DNA of 64,000 nucleotides. Origin: Gambelia wislizenii. Lineage: Eukaryota; Chordata; Lepidosauria; Squamata; Crotaphytidae. The notes beneath the pieces were generated by a model. The model saw nothing but the letters and a program-made list of their open reading frames with translations, was not told where the DNA came from and ran no database searches. The stretch's first letter is position 1. Each line of letters starts with the position of its first letter. The stretch spans positions 444,284,687 to 444,348,686 of the forward strand of contig JAUMIR010000001.1 of assembly GCA_030847615.1 (NCBI GenBank), in the 5' to 3' direction. The position numbers and the translations under genes are program-made. This document shows positions 35,583 to 45,908 of the stretch, in pieces.

Positions 35583-37395
35583 ATGTATATATATTCATTT
35601 GTCACCAGTTGTTATTGTAACATGACTAATGAGAAGACACCAACTTCCTGAACTCTTGCCCAGGTTACTTGTGAAGTTCTATTTTTAAAAAAATGTTTTT
35701 AGAAGTGTCTAGTTCAGTAAAGAGTTTTCTTGTTCTGTCAGAAAAATATTTATGTAGCACTTTTTAAAAGACTGCTTTTTCTGTAGCAATGCCATTCTAC
35801 TTAATTAACAGGATATATTTTTTAAAATGGGTGCTCCCCTTCCTTCTCAGATTCAGGCACAAGACTTTTCACTATCTCCCTCAAATTAAGGAGTTCTTGA
35901 ATTAAGGCTTTTCCCAGACTAAGGGTTTTTTAATTTGCTTTTTTGTTTAAATAAAGTCCTGTCCTTTAAAAACATCTTCAGTTTTAAAATACAGTGTTAA
36001 TCTAGCTGGCTGTTTTATTATACTTTTTATGATTTTGTGGTTTTTAATGTATTCTTTTTTGTATTTTTGTTCTGCTCTGTTCTTTTTGTAACCTCCCTTT
36101 CCAGAAATATGAATTAAGAGCAGAATAAAAATTCTTATGCCTCTGTAGCTACATTTTTTCATAGAGATCACACTATCATTGTGAACATAATACTAGCACA
36201 TGTTTAACATTAAGAGTGAAGTAGATCCTGAAAAAATTGTTGACCCAAAGAGCTCCTTAGGGTCATACAAAGGATGTCTACTAGCCCAGCAGAATTATTT
36301 TACCTTGAACAGTGACTCAACCATATCACAAACTATAAAAAATCGCCTGGCTTTTAAAATATTCCCATTATAGCATTTGGAGGGACACACAGTGGTGTCT
36401 GAGACAAGCAACTCTAAAATCCCCTTGGAGTCTTACAATTGGTTTTACAGTTCTTTGAATCCTGATCATGATCAATAAAGCTTTAAAATAAGCAAAGATC
36501 AGAAAATCTTTGATTACAAATTGATGATTACAAACCATCAATTATCTTCTAGTTGTTAAATACTTTATAATCATTGTTACTAACTGGGTGGTTACTGTTA
36601 TTCCCACTGTACAGGTAAGGATCTAGAGCAAAAAGGTTTTCATTTATGAGTGACATGAAGAGTGATGTTTAACTTTTCATGCTACCTGAGTGCACATGTG
36701 AATTATAGTACTGTAATTCAGTTCTGAATGCACAAGGAGTCCAGTGTTTGAACTAATATATACAGGATATTTGATTCATAAATTTAATGTAATTTTGTAT
36801 TACCCATGAATAGATGTTCACCTGCAACTGGGTTTCTGTTCATTGTTAAGGATTCAGATTCTAGAACAAGATTATTTTTTAAAAAATTTTTCTCTCCTTT
36901 CTGTGCACAAATGCTTCTGTTGTCATAAACTGAGCAAAAAGAAAAAAATGAGAATCCAGATTAGGCAAGGATGGGAAAGTTCTGCTGGAAGGACACATGT
37001 GGATCAGCCTTTGGTGTTGTTCAAACACTTGCAAGAGATAAATAAAGTGGTTTTTAAAATCTACACTTTTATTTGTGAGAAAAATATAAAAACAAGGGTT
37101 TCATTCATTAGGTGTTTACATCCAGGAAACTGTAGGGCTATTTTCGAAGCCATTTCACAGCTGAGAATAGTAAGTGTAACATGCTACAGTTGATTGTATA
37201 GTTGGTTTTATAATAATCCTAACATTTAGAAGGCATTTCCCCCAAAGGTATTTGGCACTGTGTCACGCATAAAGACATCCTTTTATCTGGTTATACTTTC
37301 AATTAATGCTGCAATGTATAATGTCTCAAAAGAGGTTTAGACTAGTTATCCAACTGCCAATGGAAATTTGATTAGATTTATATTTTCCTCAGCAA
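35014..37395. other. AT-rich intergenic DNA with a large TA-rich microsatellite
   Basis: GGAT, TACA, (AT)n and (TATG)n runs lie at about 35528-35596. No gene. Otherwise no recognised repeats. Confidence 0.55.
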
Positions 37396-37612
37396 GGGTG
37401 TGTGTGTCTGTGTCTTCAAGTCATCTGTTGACTTAAGGTGACCCCATGAATTTCATAGGATTTTCTTAGGCAAGGAATACTCAAGAGGTGGTTTTGCCAG
37501 TTCCTTCCTCTGAAATATAGACTACAGCACCTGGTATTTGTTGGTGGTCTTTCATCCAAGTACTAACCAGGGCTGATCCTGCTTAGCTTCCAAGATCAGC
37601 CAGGACTTCATC
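37396..37612 (-). mobile_element. 5S rRNA-derived SINE, reverse copy
   Basis: The 5S-like part (37529-37605) reads, reversed, GATCTTGGAAGCTAAGCAGG ATCAGCCCTGGTTAGTACTT GGATG. The tail part holds GGTGACCCCATGAATTTCAT AGGATTTTCTTAGGCAAGGA. Confidence 0.9.
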
Positions 37613-37991
37613 CCTTTGATAAAAGATCCCTAAAAATAATCGCACCCCTACATATATGATATAGATCCACCTTTACCCTTTGTGGCAAGAACAGATTCTG
37701 CCATGCCAACCAATACTTTAAGTTGACCACTGTAATGACTTTACAGGGATGTTTTCAAGATGACAATTCAGAAGCTACCATCAGCTTAAAATGCACTGCT
37801 AGCTTCCCTATGGATAGATAGCAGGAGGTGAATGTGAAAATATATTCAGCTGACTGCAGTGGTTGCTATTTTACTAGTAGCTAAAGTCAATGGACAAAAC
37901 CCAATTGTTAGTTGTAAATAGAGTAGACCCATGGAATGTAAACTTCATTGATTCAATGGGTCCACTCTAGTTGGGACTATCAATCAGATGA

Positions 37992-38508
37992 GGGCCCATC
38001 TACATGGGCCAGGATATGATATGCCAGCTCCCTGCCAGCGTATCCTGCCCTCAGGTCAGGCCAGTTCCTCCCCCCCCCCTTACTTCAATGAAACAGGAGA
38101 AAGTCCAGACATCACTGCAGCTGCAGTCACCACCTGCATCCCACTCTCCAGATCAAGGCAGGAGGCACACAGCATGTGAGCAAGGCCCACTGCATGTGAC
38201 CAGCCTTGTTCACATGCTGCAGGCCCCCTTCTTGGATCTGGAACAGCAAGGTAGACAGCAGCTACAGCAACGAGCCTGTGTGATGGCACAGACTCCTGCA
38301 GTCATGCAGGGCCCGATCCATTTTATTTTGGCTGGAACACATTTTAACAAGTATTTTAAAAAACATTTTATCAGGCTTAGCCACATCTTTGCCCTGGGGG
38401 TCATAAGGATGGCCCAGGGGCAAAATGGGCCAAAAGCTCTGCATCATCAGGACTGCAGGGTTCCAAGAGGAGGGCAAGATGGGGTAAATTGACCATCTAG
38501 ACAAGCCC
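37992..38508. mobile_element. Non-autonomous DNA transposon (0.5-kb MITE family), copy 3
   Basis: The ends GGGCCCATCTACATGGGCC and (reversed) GGGCTTGTCTAGATGGTC are flanked by TGA and TTA. The interior GCATGTGACCAGCCTTGTTC ACATGCTGCAGGCCCCC matches the other copies. It has no transposase. Confidence 0.82.
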
Positions 38509-38511
38509 TTA

Positions 38512-39190
38512 GTCAAGGTTGCTGGTGCAAATGATTCATCTGGAGCTTACTTACCTTTTGAAATAGTCCGCATGAAATGTTATGCCAATTGAGCACTATG
38601 TAATCCAGCTGGTACAAAGAACTCTGCTGTAAGGATCAAAGGTCTTTTCTACAGTTGTCCTGTATCATTGAAATGCTCTCCCTGATGAAGTAAAATAAGT
38701 TTTCTCTGTGGTATTTTGTAAAGTCTACATATTTCAGAAATATATGGCTACTAAAACCATACTACTGTCCTGTAATTTGTTATGTTTAGTGTTTTAACTA
38801 CTTATTCAATTCTCAGAAATACTTGTTCCACTGTAACATAGCTACTGTGATTTGTGCAGAAGTTAACAACCCAGACTAAAGCCACACAGGACAATATCAG
38901 CTAAAGGCTGTTACTTGTGGCCTTTTGGGGGAATATGTTAAATAGCTGATGCATGTTCTTAACATTTTGATAGTGTGGATTCAAAGAACTCTTCACAAGT
39001 ATTAATATACAAAAGGACTCACATATCTTCCCCCCCTGGAGCCAGTCTAGAGAAATTTTAAATTTGTCTTCTAAACATTAAAGATGAAATTAAGCCCAAA
39101 GTTTTCTAGTGTCCCAGTTTACTAGTGTCAACAAAGGTGATCCTGTAAGTTGTGCCACATCAGAGCCTACCCCTTTCTCTCTTTTTTCTC
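38512..39190. other. No gene or recognisable repeat
   Basis: AT-rich intergenic DNA. Confidence 0.5.
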
Positions 39191-39195
39191 AGTAT

Positions 39196-39464
39196 GTAGT
39201 GGTTTGAGCATCAAACTAGGTGTTGTAATGGTTTGAGCATCAAACTAGGACTCTAGAGACCAGGGTTCGAATCTCCGCTCAGACATGGAAACCCACTGGG
39301 TGACCTTGGGCAAGTCACACTCTCTCAGCCTCAGAGGAGGAAAGCAAAGGCAAACCCCCTCTGAACAATTCTTGCCAACAAAATCCTGTGATAGATTTGC
39401 CTTAGGGTTGCCATAGGTTGGAAATGACTTAAAGGCACACAATAACAACACAACAAATTTGTTT
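39196..39464 (+). mobile_element. tRNA-derived SINE with duplicated head
   Basis: The tRNA-like head contains GGTTTGAGCATCAAACTAGG twice (39201-39220 and 39230-39249). Then come GGGTTCGAATC (B box), CCCACTGGGTGACCTTGGGC AAGTCACACTCTCTCAGCCT and the tail GAAATGACTTAAAGGCACAC AATAACAAC. The duplication is peculiar to this copy. Confidence 0.9.
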
Positions 39465-39589
39465 CCAAATTTGTACTGGCCTAAATCCTATTGTCAGCCC
39501 CATTGACTCAATGAAAGCATTGACTTACCAGATTCCCGCTAATTTAATGTGTTTCCTTTAGTTTGGACTGTAATAATACCCTAAATACC

Positions 39590-39818
39590 CTAAAGGCACC
39601 AGATCCCATCTGATCTTGGAAACTAAGCAGTGTCAGGCTCAGTTAGTACTTGGATGGGAGACCACTAACAGATACCAGATGCCATAGGCTATATGTGAGA
39701 AGAAGGAACTGGCAAAGCCACCTCTGAGTATTTCTTGCCTGAGAATCCTCCGAAATTCATGGGGTTGCTGGTAAATCAATAGGTGACTTGAAGGCACATG
39801 GGCACATAATAAGATTTA
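39590..39818 (+). mobile_element. 5S rRNA-derived SINE
   Basis: GATCCCATCTGATCTTGGAA ACTAAGCAGTGTCAGGCTCA GTTAGTACTTGGATGGGAGA CC closely follows 5S rRNA. The tail TCTTGCCTGAGAATCC ... GGTGACTTGAAGGCACATGG follows. This is the best preserved of the four copies. Confidence 0.93.
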
Positions 39819-40237
39819 GGCCATAGCCTAATGCAAACCATTGCTACCTGTTTTACTTTCTAGCTCAGCCTACTCAGGAGAATGCAGAGATTCCTACCTG
39901 TATCAGAGTGAATTAGTGAACAAATCCAGTTCGTTACATGGTGACCAAAAAGGTTAACAACACATGCCCCATCTGCCCACATTTAGATATGTAGAATATT
40001 CAGGGCATACGAGGAAGCCTATTGGGACAATGAAAAATAATGCCTAACTATAATGAACTGTGGTTTAATTTTTTCCCCTTCTGCAGATATTAAAGCAATG
40101 GCATTCTAGATGGAGAATAAAGCTAGAGGAATAGCCAAGCAGAATGGTGCCACTCTCTCCCTACAATATCCTGCCGCAGAATTTGCTGCCTGAGACATGT
40201 CTGTACATGCACAAAAAAGAATGAGGATGTAACATGT

Positions 40238-40672
40238 ATCTATTCCACACAGCTATAGCAGCTTGATACCATTTTAACTTTCATGGCACCATCCTCCAAA
40301 ATCTTAGGATCTGCAGATGAGGTACTTAAACTCTCTCCTAGATAGAAAGCTCTAGAGCTATTGTTCAAAAGTCTATAGCTGTCAGAGCTGTTTAGCAGAG
40401 AATTCTAAGTGCCTTACCAAACTACAAACTGGATCTACACTACATCTTTAACTTTAACTGTCATAGCTCCATCCAATGGAATCCTGGGATTTTGAGTTTT
40501 AGGAAATACTTAGAATTCTCTGTGAGAGGCTGCTGGTAGCGTGGGGGAATGGTTTGGGGGAAGTGGACTAAAGAGCTCTAGCAGAAGATTTCAAGTACTT
40601 CACAAAACTACAAATCTCAGGATTCCATAGAATGGGACCATGGCAGTTAAAAGGGTATAGTGTAAATGGACC
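40238..40672. mobile_element. Two adjoining palindromic-MITE copies, degraded
   Basis: A first half-copy (CACAGCTATAGCAGCTTGAT ACCATTTTAACTTTCATGGC) is followed from about 40434 by a second. That one runs from CATAGCTCCATCCAATGGAA TCCTGGGATTTTGAG to ACAAATCTCAGGATTCCATA GAATGGGACCATGGCAG. Confidence 0.75.
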
Positions 40673-42047
40673 TAACCACACTTCAAAGTGTAGAGGTACA
40701 GAGATTTTCTTAAGAGGTTTTCCAGAAAGGCTGGGGACTTGTAAAAGCCCCAAGAATTATGATGTAATATATTTCCTTATACCACTGTTTCTGCTCAAAC
40801 TCATTAAAATTTCATACCTCAAGGCAGTGTTTCAGTGGCTTCTAATTGGAATTGGTATTTTTAGTTAATTGATTAAATCTTATGTGCCCATTTGTGTCCA
40901 CCTGGTGACCAAGGGCTATGACTAGATCTCCATTTGTGCATGGTTACTTACAAAAATTACTGAAATGTCTGCCTAGTGGTATGGTTAGTCTACTTTGTCA
41001 CAAAGGAAATATAATTGTCTTCCCAAAGTAGATAAAGAAATAACTTAAGAAATAAGTGCTCAACAGATGCAAGAAATAAGAAAATTATAGCCTAAATAAG
41101 GAACTCCATGTTATTGCTCACAACTAGAGACAGAGTTAAGTGTACTTGAGCTTTATTAAAGTTCATTATGTTCTAACCAACATGTTTATTTTGGCCCCTA
41201 TAAAATGATGTGTTCAAAGTATTTTCAGCAATCTATAAGGCCCTTTTCTGGCAGCTGTGGATGAAATTCCATGGCTCTCAGAACATCCAGAAATTCCTAA
41301 TGCCATTCTTTAAATGTAGTTGAGCAACAATGAAGTGCTTTGGGATGCATTGTATTATTGTTTCTGTAGTTGCCTGTAGGTGGCATCATTATTCACTTCT
41401 ATCACTATTAAAAGGAAACTTGCTTTTAAAGTTAGAACACAACTAAATAGGTGGCATTACTTGGATGCACCTAAAAAGGCACCTGTGGGGGCTCAAACCA
41501 GATTCCATGAATTTCTCTATTATTAGTCCGGTTTCTTGTGTAGCAACGGGATTTCTAATTCACCTCTGAGGCAGAGACCCTCTCTCACTCACTGCCCAGA
41601 TTTTTAAAAAACTTTCCTTGGATCCCAATATCAGCAAAACTGTCAGGATTTTTCTTATTTCATCCAGCATATACACCATACAGGATCTATGAGATCCCAA
41701 GGTATTTCAAGATCTAGAAATCTGTATTTAGTCTTCAAACAAAATTATGTGGGCTTTTCATAATCCTGGGAGCTTCAGTTTTAAAGCAATTGTGTATCTA
41801 GACTTATGGTTATAACATGTTAAGTAATGTCTGTTAACAGGAACTATGCAGGGATTCCAGGGTTTGTTTCCTTGTTTGTTTTTTTCATCTTATCTGTTTA
41901 TGTCTTTAATTTCCTACATGCCATAGCATGTATTTTTACTTTGTCACAGCAAAGGGGGCAGAAAGCCAACAAACTACCAAGTACTTCAGGTCAGTTTCTG
42001 TTCTGAATATAGCCCAATGCTAGTGCAAACTTTGTCATAAGAGACCT
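40673..42047. other. No gene or recognisable repeat
   Basis: AT-rich intergenic DNA. Confidence 0.5.
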
Positions 42048-42210
42048 TGCACACAGCATAATTATAGCACTGTGATTCCACTTTGACTGCCTTGGATGCA
42101 TCCTATGGAATCCTGGAATTTGCAGTTTAGTGAGGGGTACTTAGAATTCTCAGCCAGACCACTCTAGTGCCTCACCAAACTTGAAATGCCAAAGGAATGA
42201 AGACACACCA
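42048..42210. mobile_element. Palindromic MITE, partial copy
   Basis: Contains ATAATTATAGCACTGTGATT CCACTTTGACTGCC and CATCCTATGGAATCCTGGAA TTTGCAGTTTAGTGAGG; the right half is poor. Confidence 0.7.
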
Positions 42211-44559
42211 TCAGTACTATGGGGAAAGGATTTTCCAACAGGAATGGACAAATTCCTGTTCAAGGGTCAAATTTGTCTTTTCCTGATCTCTGAAATCCTG
42301 GCAATGTGCTCCGTTCCTGTCACAAAAGGTGTGCAATGATTACATGCTTATTATGATTTTTTAAAAAAGCAAATCCACATGCATGGATTATCATTCTTGT
42401 AAGGGCAACCAAAAGGGCATATCATGTGTGTAAGCTTTTGGGATCTCCAGATGTTTTCATGAGGCACAACGTTACAAAAGGTAGGGAGGAGGGGAGAAAC
42501 TGACTTGATGTCAAAATCACAGTGTCTTCATGGTTTCACCCTTGAATTAAAATGGGAATGGGGGAGGAGAAATCTGCAAAAATTCAAATGAGGCTCTAGC
42601 TGGTGACGTGTAGGTGTCATCAGGAGTGCCCCCCCCCCCGCCCAGGAATGCTGTGAAAATATATGGAGATCTCAAAAGCTTCCACACACTTTGGTACCCT
42701 TTTGGTTCATCTAATAAAAATGTTAAAGCAATATGAACTTGGGAACCGGATTGTTGTTGTTTTTTAACAGACAATAAAGCTTTTGCTTTTTGTTACATAT
42801 CCCAGACATGGATGAAAGATTCAGAGATGCCTTGTACAAGATATAAAATTACTTCCATGCAGGAAATGCTATGAATCACACATGTAGCTTCTATATAGGA
42901 TGGATATGTGTATTTCATCCATTGTTAACTTTTCTCAGAAATCTCAAAGGACTTGTTGGGTTCTATAAAGTAGAACTTAGGGGTATGGGCAATGGACAAA
43001 ATGATATGGTCTATTTCCCAAAGAGTTTATACAATTTCAGCATAAAGTAAAAGCTACAACAACTGGTTAAAACTGATAAGGAGGCAGTGCATCAGATAGC
43101 CTGAAAAGGAAGATGTCTTTTGATACACTGCACTGTGCGCTGTTTTTGAAAATGCTTCCTCTTATATGCATGGATTTAGTATACAGTACTTAAAGGACAA
43201 GTGAGGTACTTAAGGAGCAGAGTTCTGTATATCCAATTCTTTCTCTCCCATTAAAATAAGGCTGTATTCTTCTGGTTCAAATTGGGGTATTTCCTACACT
43301 CATGGATAACTTTCATCTAGGCTTTATTTTTAGGGCAGACCAAAGCAAGGTGTGGCAATGTTTGACAATAAAGATGTCAGTATTAATGTACTCGGTTGCA
43401 TATTTAAACATGCAACCATTAAAAATGTGGCATTTGTGTATAGATTTATTTTAACTTCCATTAATTTGAAAATAATCTAGATCAGTATAAATATAATTTA
43501 GTTGTATTTAATTAAATACTACAGACATTTAAATTATTTTAAAGCAGTATGACATTCAAAATAATATACTGTTTAGCATAGGAAATAGGTAAATGAGTTT
43601 TAACTCTGTTTCATACATGCTATTTTATATCATGTTCTTGACACCTAAGAGAAAGAAATTTCATCCCCACCCCCACATATTGTAATGATATAGCTAAACA
43701 ACTATTTAATTTGCTGGATTAAATTAATTTTGAATGCACGAAACTGCAAATTTAAGTCCACTTCTGCCAATTTAAATCTACATTCTGTTGAAATAAAGTC
43801 TGTTAGTTTTATTGCTTGCTTTTAATTCATTGAATACAATTTCTTTTAATGTTTATTTAATTCATTTTGCTTCTAAAAATCCCTCTTTAATGTACAGCAT
43901 ATGTTTTGTTTTATTTTATCCTTTTCAGTCAAATGTTAGATAGCATTGAAATTGCATTATACCAGGCTAATCAATTACTGCAAAAAAAAAAAAAAGGAAT
44001 GCATTTAAATAGGCACCGTTAGGGCTTTTTTTGGGGGGGGTAGCTTGTTGTTTCACATCGTCTTACGTTTGCATCTAGTCAAACAGTAAACATTTAATAT
44101 AACATAACTCTTATTTTAAAAGTATACAAAACGACCCTTGAAATACATACAGTTTACATACTGCGACTCCAAGATTGCCACTGTGATCTCCACGGACGGC
44201 TTTTCCAATCTGATACCCTGCCAGTGCATAGTTAATTTAAACAGGCACGCTTATTTCAGTATTTCAAAGGTAGCGGTATTTTCAAGCTAGAAGAACGATG
44301 CAAACAATAAACGCGGAATCTACCCTTAGGGGATGGGAAAGTTTGCGTTCCGGTCCCGAAGGTCTTCTGTCGGCAAACCAGACCGCCTGCCGCTCCTGCG
44401 ATTCGTTCTAACGGGGATTTGTCAGAAACTCTGTGGGGTTTTTCTTTAATGCAAAGAAAAGAAAGAGGAGTGAATTCGAATCGGGATAATCCCGAAGGGA
44501 ACTGGGAGGATTTCATTGGCGAGCTGGAAGGAAACCCACCGCCTCTCTTTGGCGGGCAA
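42211..44559. promoter_or_regulatory. AT-rich upstream region of VSX2, candidate proximal regulatory DNA
   Basis: No gene or transposon was recognised. A 14-base palindrome TATTTAATTAAATA is at 43505-43518. A GGATTA site (OTX/CRX type) followed by AAATTAATTT lies at 43716-43730. A, C and G homopolymer runs lie at 42628-42641, 43981-43995 and 44031-44040. Position (0.8-3 kb upstream of the promoter) and low repeat content suggest regulation; unproven. Confidence 0.4.
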
Positions 44560-44622
44560 GTCAGTACCAGACCGATTGGGCGGCGCTGGGGAAGGAAGGC
44601 GAGGCCAGCCACCGGTGCAGGC

Positions 44623-44684
44623 AAAACGTCAGAAAGAAACTCTTCCCCAAAACGGCCTCACAGCCCGGAAAAAACCCCAGGGCA
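44623..44684 (+). mobile_element. Short Penelope-like element terminal fragment in VSX2 upstream CpG island
   Basis: The phrase GCAGGCAAAACGTCAGAAAG ... GGCCTCACAGCCCGGAAAAAAC is the reverse complement of the terminal sequence at the Penelope-like elements near 14.74, 20.80 and 30.31 kb in this window. It is a roughly 60-base scrap about 640 bases upstream of the VSX2 TATA box, with no coding potential. The match is by eye but shares several long blocks. Confidence 0.8.
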
Positions 44685-45248
44685 ATCTATAGCGAGGGAA
44701 GCCCTTCCTTCCTCCGGCCCTCGCCTGGCCTCCCCTCAGCCAGGGCCAGCCCTCGGCCCCCTCCCCCCCCCACCCGCCTTGTGGCTCTCCTCGGAGCCCG
44801 CCGCCCAGCCTGGCCAGGTAGGGCTGGGCCGGCCCACACCCGCCTGTCACCCCCTGACCGCCTCAGCGCCTGGCCAGAGGGGGCAGGACGAGTAGGGGGG
44901 CTTCTCCCTCGCCTTCCTCTTCCTCTTCTTGGTTGGGCAGCGGCCTCCTCCCGCGGGCCCCCGCTGTGGTGACACCCAATTATCCGCCCACCCCCCAGTT
45001 ATCCGCCTGTCGTGGCTGCCCTCAGGCCGCCATGGAGCCAGCCACCACCTGGCCGAGGCGTCGTGCCACCGCTGCCTCTGGGCGCCCCCGGCCGCCCCCT
45101 GAGGGCTCTCCTCCTCCTCCTCCTCCCCTCCCCCTCCCCTCGCCCCTTCCGCGCGCACGTCTCCCTCTCCCCCCCCGCCCCACCCCCCACCCGCGCGCCC
45201 CGCCGCCAACCCGTTCGGCTTTTTGGAATTCCTAATCGCGGCTGGCCC

Positions 45249-45388
45249 CTGTGATTGGCTGCTCGGCTCTGACCCCACTTGGGCTCCAGGCTGGGCGTAT
45301 AAAAAGGGCCTGAGGCGGGGGCTCCCCAGCATTCCCCCGGAGCGGGCACAAGGGACCCAGCCGCCGCCGCCGCCGCCGCCGCCGCAGC
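45249..45388 (+). promoter_or_regulatory. VSX2: VSX2 core promoter and 5' UTR
   Basis: A canonical TATA box (TATAAAAA) lies at 45298-45305, with an inverted CCAAT box (ATTGG) at 45254-45258, about 40 bases upstream. Transcription is expected near 45325-45335, giving a 5' UTR of about 55-65 bases. The UTR ends in a pure CCG/GCC run (45361-45385) directly before the CAGC-ATG start. A TATA box inside a CpG island suits a tightly regulated developmental gene. The start site is inferred from spacing, not seen. Confidence 0.8.
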
Positions 45389-45908
45389 ATGACGGGCAAA
45401 GCGGGGGACGCGCTCGCCCACCACGGCCTGCCCGGCAAGCCCAAGGCCCCCGACGGAGGGGCGCCGCCTCCCGCCCCGCTCCCGCCCCCCGCCCCCGCCC
45501 CGACGGCCTCCTCCGGCCCCACGGCGACAGGGGCCACGGGAGGGCCCGCCGCCGCCGCCGCCGGCCCGGGCTCCAAGCCCAGCTCGGTCCCCCCGGTGGC
45601 GCCCCGCTGCACGGGCTTCGGCATCCAGGAGATCCTGGGCTTGAACAAGGAGCCGCCGCCGCCGCACCCCCGCGCCGCCGCCGCCGCCCTGGACGCCTTA
45701 CCCGCCGGGCACCTGCTGGCGGCCCGCTCCGTCCTCAGCCCCGCCGGGGTGGGCGGCGTGGGCATGGGCCTGCTGAGCGCCGGGAGCCTGCCGGGCTTCT
45801 ACGCCCAGCCCACCTTCCTGGAGGTCTTGGCCGACCCGCCCGGCGTCCACCTGCAGCCGCTGGGCCGCGCCCCCGCCCCGCTCGACGCCAGCCAGACGGC
45901 CAGCTCAG
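45389..45908 (+). CDS. VSX2: VSX2 (CHX10) coding exon 1: N-terminus with octapeptide
   Basis: First coding exon of the visual system homeobox 2 transcription factor, a nuclear DNA-binding regulator of retinal progenitor growth and bipolar cell fate. The ATG opens M-T-G-K-A-G, the known VSX2 start. Residues 74-88 hold the octapeptide-type motif [15 protein letters not shown], used by this family for corepressor binding. Residues 107-122 and 136-150 also match VSX2 closely. Residues 11-72 are a Pro/Ala/Gly-rich stretch much longer than the roughly 20 residues I recall in mammals. The exon has 520 coding bases (173 codons plus one base) and ends CAG|GTAGGC. Reading past the donor reaches a stop at 46048, so splicing is needed. 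The split codon rejoins exon 2 as Asp174. Identity is recognised from protein sequence; the Pro/Ala expansion has not been checked against other reptiles. Confidence 0.96.

Noticed and set aside
39590..39700. 5S rRNA gene
   Set aside because: Diverged from 5S and fused to a SINE tail found in other copies, so it is a 5S-derived SINE.
44847..45765. Long minus-strand frames over the VSX2 promoter and exon 1 as an antisense gene
   Set aside because: These are GC-driven shadows of the VSX2 exon and CpG island, with no recognisable domain.
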